Origin: Gemmatimonas sp.
GTDB taxonomy: Bacteria > Gemmatimonadota > Gemmatimonadetes > Gemmatimonadales > Gemmatimonadaceae
Direction: 5' to 3'
NCBI GenBank assembly: GCA_011390885.1
Contig: JAABRO010000018.1
Coordinates: 1 to 46,163, forward strand
DNA length: 46,163 bases
Program-made: the position numbers and the translations under genes
Shown: one piece after another, positions 9,976 to 18,540 of the stretch
How positions within the stretch are numbered: position 1 is the first letter of the stretch
Layout of the letters: each line of letters begins with the position of its first letter
Notes under the pieces: generated by a model
Databases searched by the model: none
What the model saw: only the letters and a program-made list of their open reading frames with translations
Told to the model about the DNA's origin: nothing

Positions 9976-10698
9976 CTACGAGGCGGCGACGAACGCGCAG
10001 CCGTGCTGCTGCGCCAGCGTGACGCCGAAGATGCCGTTGGGCTGCAGCAGCACGCCCGGAAGCATCATCGACAGCGCCTTCTCGCGCGCCGGCCCCGCCT
10101 CGAGCTTGTCCTTCTTGCGCACCAGGGCTGTCATCGCGCTGAACGCCATGTTGCAGCCGAGCACGATGGTGCCGGCGGCGATCTGCCTGTCGATCGCGTA
10201 CGCGGCGAACGAGGGCGGCATGTTGTCGTCCTCGGCGGTCATGTTCACGATGTTGCGGCGCGTCGGCTTGTCGGTGAGCGGGTGTCGCAGCTTGTTCGCC
10301 TTGGCCACGTCGTACCGCTCCCAGAACTCGTGGCTCATGATGAACGGCATGGCGTTGTGCCGGATCACGAGCACCGGGCTGAGGTCGGCCGGCGTGGCCT
10401 GCAGCATGTCGCGGTAGTGATTGCGCCAGAGCGCGGCGCGGAACACGCCGCTGCCGCCCGTGAGCTCGGGCACGTCGAAGACGGCCTTGTACGTGCCCGT
10501 GAGCTTCTGCGTCCACGTGGTGTCGAACCGTGGCTGTGCGGGCTGTGCCGCCTCGAGGAAATCCTCGAACGGCGACGTGACGGAGCCGTCGTCGTGTGCG
10601 CGCGGTGTCTCGCTCGCGCCGAGCAGTGCGGGCGTGGTGCCGAGGGCGACACCGCCCAGGGTGAGGTGCTGCAGGAAGCGGCGGCGGTCGGCGGACAT
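9976..10698 (-). CDS. Tat-exported DsrE/DsrF-like protein
   Basis: 240 residues. Residues 5-14 read RRRFLQHLTL followed by GGVALGTTPALLGA, a good Tat signal. The mature part has YKAVFDVPEL, a NHYRDML, then LVIRHNAMPF and a C-terminal PNGIFGVTLAQQHGCAFV strand, which I take to be the DsrE/DsrF-like fold found in other Tat-dependent proteins of uncharacterised bacterial families. Single Cys residues lie near 185 (LGCNMA) and near the end (HGCAF); these may matter if it handles sulfur. Assignment is by pattern only. It follows the EVE gene by 28 bp in the same direction. Confidence 0.65.
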   Translation of the reverse strand: MSADRRRFLQHLTLGGVALGTTPALLGASETPRAHDDGSVTSPFEDFLEAAQPAQPRFDTTWTQKLTGTYKAVFDVPELTGGSGVFRAALWRNHYRDMLQATPADLSPVLVIRHNAMPFIMSHEFWERYDVAKANKLRHPLTDKPTRRNIVNMTAEDDNMPPSFAAYAIDRQIAAGTIVLGCNMAFSAMTALVRKKDKLEAGPAREKALSMMLPGVLLQPNGIFGVTLAQQHGCAFVAAS

Positions 10699-10726
10699 GG
10701 GGCGGGCGGGAGGAGGAGGGAGGGAA

Positions 10727-11371
10727 TCAGCGCGGCGGACGCGCGGCCATCTCGAGCACCGTCTGCCATTCGTCGGCCAGGATCGGCACCACGGAGAGGC
10801 GCCCCGTGCGCACCAGCGCCATGTTCGCGAGCGCCGGCTCGGCCTTGATTTCGGTGAGCGACACGGCGCGCGCAAGGGGCTCCACGTGCTTCACGTCCAC
10901 CATGAACCAGGTGGGCATGTCGGGATCCGACTTGGGGTCGAAGTAGTCGTGCGCCGGGTCCCACGCCGTGGGGTCCGGATAGCCCTCCTTCACCACCTCG
11001 CAGATCCCCACGATCGCCGACGGGTCGGCGTTGCTGTGGTAGTAGAAACAGAGGTCGCCCTGCTTCATGCCGTCGCGCAGGAAGTTGCGCGCGCTCGAGT
11101 TGCGCACACTGTCCCAGCTCGTGGTGCGTTTCGGCGCGGCCCGCAGGTCGTCGAAGGAGAACACGTCGGGCTCCGACTTGATGAGCCAGTAGCGCCGTTC
11201 GCCCGGTTCGCGCGTGAATGCGAACGCCCACGCGCCCTGCTCGTAGGGCATGGACTTGGGCGCCTTCTTCTTCGGCGACACCGTGGCGGAGGGCTTGGCG
11301 GCCGGCTTGCTGGACGGCTTGCTGGACGCCTTCGGCGAGGACTTGGAGGCGGTGGGGCGCGACTTGGGCAT
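10727..11371 (-). CDS. EVE domain protein with basic N-terminal tail
   Basis: 214 residues. The EVE domain (PUA-like fold that reads modified bases in nucleic acid) covers about 60-205: YWLIKSEPDVFSFDDL, TSWDSVRNSSARNFLRD, GDLCFYYHSNADPSAIVGI and a C-terminal RLSVVPILADEW. About 45 residues before it are a Lys/Ser/Pro/Ala tail with repeats of SKP, AKP and KKK, resembling histone H1. The ATG at 11369-11371 starts this tail. EVE proteins of the YTH-like/thymocyte nuclear protein 1 group bind modified DNA or RNA; the basic tail suggests extra nonspecific nucleic-acid binding, which is an inference. Confidence 0.92.
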   Translation of the reverse strand: MPKSRPTASKSSPKASSKPSSKPAAKPSATVSPKKKAPKSMPYEQGAWAFAFTREPGERRYWLIKSEPDVFSFDDLRAAPKRTTSWDSVRNSSARNFLRDGMKQGDLCFYYHSNADPSAIVGICEVVKEGYPDPTAWDPAHDYFDPKSDPDMPTWFMVDVKHVEPLARAVSLTEIKAEPALANMALVRTGRLSVVPILADEWQTVLEMAARPPR

Positions 11372-11463
11372 GCGGGGCAACCACGACGGACGGGAGACGA
11401 CGACCGGACGAAACAGCCGCCCGAAAGATAGTCGCCTCCCGCAGCAGGGGGCCGCACGCGACG

Positions 11464-11495
11464 CGGCGGGCAGGAGCCGTCGCTCCTGCCCGCCG
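11464..11495 (-). terminator. Strong hairpin after the outer-membrane gene
   Basis: A perfect 14-bp stem (11464-11477 with 11482-11495) and a 4-base loop cgtc, 26 bp after the stop of the minus-strand barrel protein gene. There is no T-run, as is common for terminators in very GC-rich genomes. Confidence 0.7.
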
Positions 11496-11520
11496 TCCCA
11501 CACGCTGCCGGTGGTGTGGC

Positions 11521-13698
11521 CTACCGGCTGCGGCTGATGCCGAACAGCAGGCGCGTGTGGTTGAACAGGTTGAGCCCCTGCAGCTCCACATGGAGAAACA
11601 GCGGCTTCTCCGACGCCGGTCGCAGGCGGATGGAGGAGCCGACCGCCGTGTTCACGGCCAGCACGGTGGGCGAGAAGATGCCGCCGCCCAGCGTGACGTA
11701 CGGACGGAACGTGCTCGTGCCCGAGACCGAGCCGAACGCGTACCGCGCGTTCGCCAGCGCCAGCACCGACGTGTTCCCCTCGCCCAGGCCAACGGCCAGC
11801 TCCGGCACGAAGTGAAAGCCGCTGCCCGGGTTGATCGGGCCGAGGTCGGCGCGCAGGCCGAGCACGACCTGCGTGCGATCGTCGCCCACGCTCAGGCCGG
11901 CATAGGGCATGAGGTCACGCCGGCTCGTCGTGCCGAAGCGCTCCCACACCGGCGTGGAGGAGCGATCGTAGGTGACCGTGGTGTCGGCACCCATGATCAC
12001 GGTGATCGGCTGCGGGGTGACTGCCTGCGGCTGCACCACCTGCGGCGGCACCACCGTGGGCTGGCGCTCGAGTGCGCGCTGCATCGCATCGAGACGCGCG
12101 TTCAGGCGACGCTCGAGTTCGGCGATCTCACCGGCCGTCTGGGGCGTGGTCTGCGCGGCGGGCGCCGCCGGCACCACTTCCGTACGCGTCACGACCGAGT
12201 CGCCGCTGCGCGCCGGCACGCCGTAGCGCAGGATCACTTCACCCTGCACGGGCACCGGAATCGTGATCCACCGGGCCGACGGGTCCATTCCCGGCATCGC
12301 ACCCATGGGGGCGCGACGCATCATCACGCTGTCGCGCACGACGCGCACGGTGTCGATCTCCACGATGCGCACGCCGGCGCTGTCGCGCATGCGACGCACG
12401 GCCATGGCCTCCCGCTCCTCCGTCACGCGGTCCCGCTCGCCACGACGCAATGCGTCGGTGCGACGGCGTTCTTCACGCAGCTCCTCGCGCAGCCGCTCGA
12501 GCTCCTCCCGCTCCGTGGCCGGTAGCGCGTCGCGGCGCGGCGTGTCGCGGCTCCCGAACAGGCTGAGCGTGAGCCCCGCCGTGTACATCGGGTTGTGCGT
12601 GATGTCGCCGGTGGACGACACCGCGTCGAGATCGTCCGCGGTCGTCATGATGTAGTCGCGAATCGCGGCGTTGAGACGGATGCGATCGCTGAGGCGCACG
12701 CTGGCGCCGGCACCGAGAATGAACGTGGACAGGTCGGCGCGCGCATTGCCTGCCGTGTCGCGATACTTGCTGCTGAAGTCGACGTTGCCGGCGCCCACCA
12801 CGAGGTACGGCGAGATGCCGGGGCCGCTGTTCAGGTTGAACTGCGCTTCACCGCCGTAACCCGACACCTCGGCCGGACCGTCCCGGTCGTCGTTCAGGCC
12901 GCGCCAGTAGAAGCCGCGCACGCCGAACACGGGGGAGAAGTCGATGCCGGCGCGCACACCGGCGAGTTCCTGCCGCTCGAGGCCGAACTCATCGGCAAAG
13001 TCGAGGCGTCCCACGAACGGCTCGATCGGGGCCGTCGTGCCGCGCAGCCGGTCGTCGCTTGACGACGCGGTGCCGGTGGACAGCGGGATCACCACCGATC
13101 CGCCGTACGCGAGGTTGCGCAGGGTGGGCGACGTGCTGGCCGTGTCCGGGCCGAACAGGCTGCGCGCGTTCATGCGGAAGCTGAGCTGCTCCGCGAACAG
13201 TTCCGCCTGCAGGCCGCCCAGCGAGAAGCGCAGGCCGCCGCCGGCGGTGAGCGCGATGCGGTCCTGTCGCGGCGCGCCTTCGGGGTCGAAGCGCAGGATG
13301 CCGGCGCCCACGCGGGCGAACGGCGCCAGGTTGCCGTCGCTCAGGTTCACCTGCACGTTCGTGCCGTAGTGGCGCAGGTCGAGCGAACGGCCGAGCGCGT
13401 CGGCGCCGAGCAGGTCGCCGGCGCGCGCGCTGTCGATGCCGTAGCCGTCCTTGGTGAAGTAGAACGGCTGCAGTTCCACCCACTTGCCGAAGCGCAGGTT
13501 CAGGCGGCCGCCGTACATCCAGTCATCCGAGGAGAACGGGAGCGCGTCGTTCCACTCGATGCGCTGGGCGGCTGGGGCGAGGGAGAAGCCGACCGACTGC
13601 GCCGAGGCCTCAGGCGCGAGGGTGACGGCCAGGACGGCCGTCGACGCGAGCAGGGCCGTGCGACGTAGGTCGCGAGCAGACAAAAGTGAGGGAGGCAT
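11521..13698 (-). CDS. Outer-membrane beta-barrel protein with coiled coil
   Basis: 725 residues. A signal peptide spans about 1-33 with an ASAQ cleavage region. Two barrel-like repeats follow: about 35-200 and 215-385, each with strands such as GGRLNLRFGKWVELQPFYF and GVRGFYWRGLNDD. A charged coiled coil (EREELERLREELREERRRTD) lies near 395-440, a Pro/Gln/Val linker near 555-580, and a third barrel-like segment at 600-725 ends in LLFGISRSR without the usual terminal Phe. No OmpA peptidoglycan-binding domain is seen. It may be a structural or adhesion-type outer-membrane protein. Function unknown. The MPPSLLS start gives a clean signal peptide; longer in-frame starts exist upstream. Confidence 0.75.
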   Translation of the reverse strand: MPPSLLSARDLRRTALLASTAVLAVTLAPEASAQSVGFSLAPAAQRIEWNDALPFSSDDWMYGGRLNLRFGKWVELQPFYFTKDGYGIDSARAGDLLGADALGRSLDLRHYGTNVQVNLSDGNLAPFARVGAGILRFDPEGAPRQDRIALTAGGGLRFSLGGLQAELFAEQLSFRMNARSLFGPDTASTSPTLRNLAYGGSVVIPLSTGTASSSDDRLRGTTAPIEPFVGRLDFADEFGLERQELAGVRAGIDFSPVFGVRGFYWRGLNDDRDGPAEVSGYGGEAQFNLNSGPGISPYLVVGAGNVDFSSKYRDTAGNARADLSTFILGAGASVRLSDRIRLNAAIRDYIMTTADDLDAVSSTGDITHNPMYTAGLTLSLFGSRDTPRRDALPATEREELERLREELREERRRTDALRRGERDRVTEEREAMAVRRMRDSAGVRIVEIDTVRVVRDSVMMRRAPMGAMPGMDPSARWITIPVPVQGEVILRYGVPARSGDSVVTRTEVVPAAPAAQTTPQTAGEIAELERRLNARLDAMQRALERQPTVVPPQVVQPQAVTPQPITVIMGADTTVTYDRSSTPVWERFGTTSRRDLMPYAGLSVGDDRTQVVLGLRADLGPINPGSGFHFVPELAVGLGEGNTSVLALANARYAFGSVSGTSTFRPYVTLGGGIFSPTVLAVNTAVGSSIRLRPASEKPLFLHVELQGLNLFNHTRLLFGISRSR

Positions 13699-13837
13699 AT
13701 GACGAGGGGAGAAGGTGACACAGGACCAGCAACTGCATCCCCCTGATACCCCGAAGTGCTTGCCCTGTGCCAACTTGGCCGCACGGCTGAGCTTGCGGAC
13801 GGCCATCGCGGCCTTACGGATGAGGTTACTTTAGGGG
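13699..13837. promoter_or_regulatory. Divergent intergenic region barrel protein / kinase
   Basis: 139 bp between divergent genes must contain both promoters. A plus-strand AGGGG at 13831-13835 just before the kinase ATG is a weak ribosome-binding site. I see no clear operator. Confidence 0.4.
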
Positions 13838-15208
13838 ATGGCCAAGTCCTGCCCCAGCTGCAGCGCGTCCTACCCAGATACTACCGTATTCTGCCCCGTG
13901 GACGGCGCCGTGCTGCGCGCGGACGCCGCGGAGCAGTCGCTGCTGGGCACGATCATCGCCGAGCGCTATCTCGTCACGTCGCTCATCGGCGAGGGCGGCA
14001 TGGGCATGGTCTATCGCGCGCAGCACGTGAAGCTGCCGCGCGAAGCGGCCATCAAGGTCATGCACGCGAGCCTCGTGCGCGATCCGGCCTCGCTCGCGCG
14101 CTTCAACCGCGAAGCCTCGGCCGCGAGCAAGGTGGAGCACGAGTCGGTGGCGCGCGTCTTCGACTTCGGCGAGACGTCCGACGGTCTCGTGTACCTGGCC
14201 ATGGAGTACCTCGACGGGCGCACGCTCAAGCAGCTGCTCGAGGACGAGGGGCCGCTGCCGCTCGGCCGCGTGGCCGCACTCGTGCACCAGATCGCCGCCG
14301 GCCTCGAGGCCGCGCATCGGCAGGGCATCGTGCACCGCGACCTCAAACCCGACAACGTGCTCGTGGTGAGGGACGATAGGGGACGCGAGCAGGCGAAGAT
14401 CGTGGACTTCGGCATCGCCAAGGCGATCGGCGCCGGCGAGCGCGCGCTCACGCGCACGGGTTTCGTGGTCGGCACGCCCGAGTACATGAGCCCCGAGCAG
14501 TTGCTGGGCGAGGATGTCGACCAGCGCAGCGACGTGTACGCGCTCGCGCTGCTCACGTACCAGCTGCTCACCGGCGACATGCCGTTCGATTCGCGCACGC
14601 CGGATCGTGGGCTCATGGCGCGACTCACCAGCACTCCGCGTCCGCTCTCGGTGGTGCGCCCCGAGGGACGCTGGTCCGACGCAGTGCAGACCGTGCTCGA
14701 CCGCGCGTTGCACCGCGATCGTGACCAGCGCACGCGCAGCGCCATGGACTTCGCGCGCGCCTTCGACGTGGCCATCACCGCGAAGCCGTCGCGCGCCAAG
14801 GCGCCGACACCGCCCGCGCCCGTCGTCGTGCCGGCGAAGCCGACGCCCGTGAAGCCGACACCGGTCAAGGTCACGCCGCCGAGGGCCACGCCGGCGAGGG
14901 CCACGCCGGCGCCGGCACCCGCACCCGTCGCGCTCCCGACGCCCCCGCAGGGCGCGGCGCCGTACGTCACGCCCGCGCAGGGGCGCATGCCCACCGCGTA
15001 CCCGCCGCCGGCACGCCCGCAGGTCACCTTCGGCGGCAGCGGGCACCGACGCTGGCTGCCGCGTCTGCCGCACATCCCGGTGGCGCGCTGGTCGGTGGCC
15101 GTCTTCGTGATGTGGTTCGGGTACCTCGTCATCACCACCGGCAGCGTGAACCGCGCGATTCGTCAGGTGCGTTCGACGGTCACGCAGGTCATCAACCAGG
15201 TCCGCTGA
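13838..15208 (+). CDS. Membrane-anchored Ser/Thr protein kinase
   Basis: 456 residues. N-terminal zinc-ribbon-like motif (Cys5, Cys8, Cys19 with CPVDG), then a Pkn2-type kinase domain: glycine loop GEGGMG 51-56, Lys73 in AIKV, catalytic HRDLKPDN 166-173, DFG 190-192, and GTPEYMSPEQ activation segment. It is an RD kinase and looks active. Residues about 320-400 are a Pro/Ala/Thr repeat linker (repeats of TPVKPTPVK and RATPA). A single transmembrane helix near 420-440 is followed by a short basic tail. The kinase therefore faces the cytoplasm. rsmD starts 2 bp after its stop, probably co-transcribed; target unknown. Confidence 0.93.
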   Translation: MAKSCPSCSASYPDTTVFCPVDGAVLRADAAEQSLLGTIIAERYLVTSLIGEGGMGMVYRAQHVKLPREAAIKVMHASLVRDPASLARFNREASAASKVEHESVARVFDFGETSDGLVYLAMEYLDGRTLKQLLEDEGPLPLGRVAALVHQIAAGLEAAHRQGIVHRDLKPDNVLVVRDDRGREQAKIVDFGIAKAIGAGERALTRTGFVVGTPEYMSPEQLLGEDVDQRSDVYALALLTYQLLTGDMPFDSRTPDRGLMARLTSTPRPLSVVRPEGRWSDAVQTVLDRALHRDRDQRTRSAMDFARAFDVAITAKPSRAKAPTPPAPVVVPAKPTPVKPTPVKVTPPRATPARATPAPAPAPVALPTPPQGAAPYVTPAQGRMPTAYPPPARPQVTFGGSGHRRWLPRLPHIPVARWSVAVFVMWFGYLVITTGSVNRAIRQVRSTVTQVINQVR

Positions 15209-15209
15209 C

Positions 15210-15758
15210 ATGCGCATCGTCGCCGGCAAGTACGCCGGACGCCACCTCACGTCGCCCAACGACTTCCGGGTGCGTCCCACCGCAGAGCATGTGCGCGCCG
15301 CCGTGCTCGACTTCCTCGCCGCCGAACTCGAGGGCGCGAGCATCATCGACCTCTTCGCCGGCACCGGTGCGCTGGGGCTCGAGGCCATCTCGCGCGGCGC
15401 GCGCCGCTGCGACTTCATCGAGACGCGCCCGGCCAGCCTCTTCGCGCTGAAGGCCAACGTGGCCCGCCTCGGCGTGAAGGACCGCACGCGCATCTTCAAG
15501 AAGGACGCGCTCCCCTTTGCCGGCCAGCTGCGCACCAACGCGTACGACCTCGCCTTCTGCGATCCGCCGTACGAATCGCGCATGCTCGACCGCGTGATCG
15601 AAGGGTGGGAGCGCACGCACTTCGCGCGCACGCTCGTGGTGGAGCACGCGCGCACGCACCCGCTGCCACCGGGCACGTTTCATCGCGTGTTCGAGGACAC
15701 GGCGATCACCGTGTATCGCGCGCCGGCGCCGGCCGCGGAGCCCGCCGCGAGCGTGTGA
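15210..15758 (+). CDS. rsmD: 16S rRNA (guanine966-N2)-methyltransferase RsmD
   Basis: 182 residues, the family length. It opens MRIVAGKYAGR and has the SAM-binding DLFAGTGALGLE at 47-58 and the N6-adenine/N2-guanine methylase motif DPPY at 118-121. It methylates G966 of 16S rRNA during 30S assembly. The ATG is 2 bases after the kinase stop, so it is probably in the same transcript. In many bacteria rsmD is followed by coaD; here a serine hydrolase gene follows instead. Confidence 0.95.
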   Translation: MRIVAGKYAGRHLTSPNDFRVRPTAEHVRAAVLDFLAAELEGASIIDLFAGTGALGLEAISRGARRCDFIETRPASLFALKANVARLGVKDRTRIFKKDALPFAGQLRTNAYDLAFCDPPYESRMLDRVIEGWERTHFARTLVVEHARTHPLPPGTFHRVFEDTAITVYRAPAPAAEPAASV

Positions 15759-15831
15759 CCAGGGCGCGGCGCGGCGTCGCCGCTTGAGGCGTCCGCTTGA
15801 CGCCGCGGCTGATGCACGCCACATCAGGGGC

Positions 15832-17436
15832 ATGCGCCCCCTCTCCGCTCTCGTGCAGGCCGCTGCAACGCTCGCGGCCACGTTCACGCTCGCACCGTTC
15901 GTCGCCGTGCCACTCGCCGCGCAGTCCAGCCTCGCCCCGCCGGCTGCATTCCCCGTGCCGGACCGCGTGGCTCGGCTCACGCGCGCGCTGCCGCGCATCG
16001 ACAGCGCCATGCAGGCCTTCGCCGAGCGCAATCGCGTGCCCGGCATCGCCTACGGCGTGATCGTGGACGGACAGCTGCTGCACGTGCAGGCGGTGGGCGT
16101 GCGCGACGTGGCGCGGAGCGCACCGCTCGACACGAGCTCGGTGTTCCGCATCGCGAGCATGACCAAGAGCTTCACGGCGCTCGCCATTTTGCAGCTGCGC
16201 GACGCGGGGCGCATTGCCCTCGACGAACCAGCCGAGCGCTACGTGCCGGAGCTCGCGGGGCTGCGCTACCCCGTGAGTGATGCGCCGCGCATCACGGTGC
16301 GCCATCTGCTCACGCACTCCGCCGGCTTCCCCGAGGACAATCCCTGGGGCGACCAGCAGCTCGCCGCGACCGACGAGGATCTCGCGCACATGCTGCGCAC
16401 CGGCGTGCCGTTCTCCAACGTGCCCGGCGTGGCCTACGAGTACAGCAACCTCGGCTTCGCGCTGCTCGGCCGCATCGTGCAGAACGTGAGCGGCATGCGG
16501 TACGCGCAGTACATCCGCGAGCGCGTGCTGCAGCCGCTCGGCATGACCAGCACCACCATGGAAGCGCGCGACGTGCCCGAGCGGCGACTCGCGCACGGCT
16601 ATCGCGTGCAGGACGGCGCCTGGCTCGAGGAACCGCCGCTCCCCGACGGGTCCTTCGGGGCCATGGGCGGCATGCTCACCTCGGCGGCCGACCTGAGTCG
16701 CTGGGTGGCCCTCATGCTCGACGCCTGGCCGCCGCGCGGCGGCGCCGAGTCGCCGGTGCTGCGCCGGTCGTCGCTGCGCGAGATGCAGCAGGTGGGACGT
16801 ATGCGCGGCACCAGCGTGACGCGCGCCGCGAGCGGCGACGTGGCGCTCAACGCCGGCGGCTACGGCTACGGTCTCGGCATTACGCAGTCGTGCCAGTTCG
16901 GGCACGTGGTGGCGCACTCCGGTGGCCTGCCGGGCTTCGGCTCGCTCATGCGCTGGCTCCCGGACTACGGCGTGGGCATCATCGCGCTCGGCAATCGCAC
17001 GTACACCGGTTGGAGCGGCGTGGTGGACGACGCGTTCGCGCTGCTGGCCGAGACCGGTGGCCTCGTGGCGCGCGTGCCGCAGCCCGCCCCCGTGCTGCTC
17101 GCCATGCGCGACCACGTGACGCAGCTCGTGCAGCAGTGGGACCAGCCGCTCGCCGACCGCACGGCGGCCATGAACCTGTTTCTCGACGAGCCCGCGCCGC
17201 GGCGCGCGGCGGCGATCGGTGCGCTGCGCGATGCCGCGGGCGGGCAGTGTCGCAATGACGGGCCGTTCGTGGTGGAGAACGCGCTGCGCGGGCAGTGGCG
17301 CATGCAGTGCGCGACCGGCGCGCTGCGCGTGGGGATCACGCTCGCACCCACGGAGCCGGCGCGGGTGCAGCAGCTGACGGTGACGGCGATGCGGCCGGGC
17401 GAGGTGCTGGGGGCGGTGGCGACGTGTCGGCCGTAG
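15832..17436 (+). CDS. Beta-lactamase-family serine hydrolase
   Basis: 534 residues. A signal peptide spans about 1-31 (VPLAAQSS). The class C beta-lactamase/DD-peptidase motifs are complete: Ser109-Met-Thr-Lys112 (SxxK), YSN in YEYSNLGFALL near 204, and HSGG in AHSGGLPGFGS near 362. After about residue 420 an additional domain of roughly 110 residues follows. The protein is exported and may hydrolyse esters, D-amino peptides or beta-lactams; sequence alone cannot tell which. Start at MRPLSALV gives the signal peptide; an upstream in-frame TTG is unlikely. Confidence 0.9.
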   Translation: MRPLSALVQAAATLAATFTLAPFVAVPLAAQSSLAPPAAFPVPDRVARLTRALPRIDSAMQAFAERNRVPGIAYGVIVDGQLLHVQAVGVRDVARSAPLDTSSVFRIASMTKSFTALAILQLRDAGRIALDEPAERYVPELAGLRYPVSDAPRITVRHLLTHSAGFPEDNPWGDQQLAATDEDLAHMLRTGVPFSNVPGVAYEYSNLGFALLGRIVQNVSGMRYAQYIRERVLQPLGMTSTTMEARDVPERRLAHGYRVQDGAWLEEPPLPDGSFGAMGGMLTSAADLSRWVALMLDAWPPRGGAESPVLRRSSLREMQQVGRMRGTSVTRAASGDVALNAGGYGYGLGITQSCQFGHVVAHSGGLPGFGSLMRWLPDYGVGIIALGNRTYTGWSGVVDDAFALLAETGGLVARVPQPAPVLLAMRDHVTQLVQQWDQPLADRTAAMNLFLDEPAPRRAAAIGALRDAAGGQCRNDGPFVVENALRGQWRMQCATGALRVGITLAPTEPARVQQLTVTAMRPGEVLGAVATCRP

Positions 17437-17484
17437 CGGCTTCCGCTGCACCGATCCTCTGCCAGCAGCCGTGTCCCCGCCGCC

Positions 17485-17587
17485 GGCCAGACCGACCCAC
17501 CGCGAACTGTCTACTGAAACCGACCGACCGGCCGTTCGCCCGTGTCGGTCGGCAGCGGTCCAAAGTCGTCGGTCGATCGGTCTGGCC
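17485..17587. repeat. Nested inverted repeats in intergenic region
   Basis: The arms ggccagaccga (17485-17495) and tcggtctggcc (17577-17587) form a perfect 11-bp inverted repeat about 80 bp apart. Inside it, ccgaccgaccgg (from 17520) can pair with tcggtcgg near 17545 or the gtcggtcgatcgg near 17567. The region lies between the hydrolase stop and the sulfurtransferase ATG. It could be a large terminator, a regulatory RNA structure or a regulator-binding site. Confidence 0.55.
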
Positions 17588-17645
17588 TGAAACGGGATTC
17601 GCGGCTGGTGGCCAGATCGCGTAAACCCGCCCCCATATTTCCCCC

Positions 17646-18506
17646 ATGCTCTCCCTCCCCACCCCGCTCGTCTCCACCAACAGGCTCGCCGCGCACCTCG
17701 GACACCCCGACCTGCGCGTGCTCGACGCCAGCCTCTACCTCCCCGCCTCCGGCCGCAACGCGCGCGCCGAGTACGACGCGGCGCACGTTCCCGGCACCGT
17801 GTTCGCCGACCTCGACTGGCTGAGCGAGCCCGGCGCGCCCTACCCGCACACGCTGCCGTCGGCCCAGCTGCTGGCCGAGCGACTCGGCGCCCTCGGCGTG
17901 GGCGATGACGATGCGGTGGTGGTGTACGACGGCTCGGGCCAGCACTTCAGCGCGCCGCGGCTCTGGTTCATGCTGCGCTCGGTCGGCCACGACCGCGTGG
18001 CCGTGCTCGACGGCGGGCTCCCCAAGTGGGTGCGCGAGGGTCACCCCGTCACCACCGACGTGCCGTCTCCGGTCGCTGCCGTGTTCACGCCGCGCTTCGA
18101 CGCGACGCGCTGGCGCGACCTCGACGCGATGCGCGCCATCGTCGCATCAGATGCCGAGCAGGTGGTGGACGCGCGCTCACCGTCGCGATTCAGCGCGAGC
18201 GAGCCCGAGCCGCGCGCCGGCGTGCGCGGTGGGCACATGCCGGGCGCCGCCAACGTGCACTACGCGTCGCTGCTCGCGGCCGACGGCACCATGCTGCCGG
18301 CCGAGCAGCTGCGCGCGCGGTTCGACGCGGCCGGCGTGGACCTTGCGCAGCCCATCGTGGGCAGCTGCGGCAGCGGCGTGACGGCCTGTGCCGTCATGCT
18401 CGCGCTCGATGTGCTTGGCGCGCCGCACACCGCGGTGTACGACGGCAGCTGGACCGAGTGGGGGAGCCAGGCCGATACGCCGGTGGAGCCGACGCCCGCG
18501 CCGTAG
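17646..18506 (+). CDS. sseA: 3-mercaptopyruvate/thiosulfate sulfurtransferase
   Basis: 286 residues, two rhodanese domains: an inactive N-terminal one ([14 protein letters not shown] near 43-56) and a catalytic C-terminal one with Cys241 in CGSGVTA. The CG[ST]GVT loop is the motif of mercaptopyruvate sulfurtransferases, as opposed to CRKGVT-like loops of thiosulfate-preferring enzymes, so mercaptopyruvate is the likely donor. It moves sulfane sulfur to thiols or cyanide in the cytoplasm. The LLM oxidoreductase gene starts 34 bp downstream on the same strand. Confidence 0.9.
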   Translation: MLSLPTPLVSTNRLAAHLGHPDLRVLDASLYLPASGRNARAEYDAAHVPGTVFADLDWLSEPGAPYPHTLPSAQLLAERLGALGVGDDDAVVVYDGSGQHFSAPRLWFMLRSVGHDRVAVLDGGLPKWVREGHPVTTDVPSPVAAVFTPRFDATRWRDLDAMRAIVASDAEQVVDARSPSRFSASEPEPRAGVRGGHMPGAANVHYASLLAADGTMLPAEQLRARFDAAGVDLAQPIVGSCGSGVTACAVMLALDVLGAPHTAVYDGSWTEWGSQADTPVEPTPAP

Positions 18507-18540
18507 CGGAACGCGCGGCCCGCCCATCAGGTTTGTGGGC

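Noticed and set aside
13826-15676. 616-codon minus-strand open frame over the kinase and rsmD
   Set aside because: Shadow frame; both plus-strand genes have full catalytic motifs.
15784-15831. TTG start for the serine hydrolase
   Set aside because: It would put 16 polar residues before a good signal peptide that begins at the ATG at 15832.
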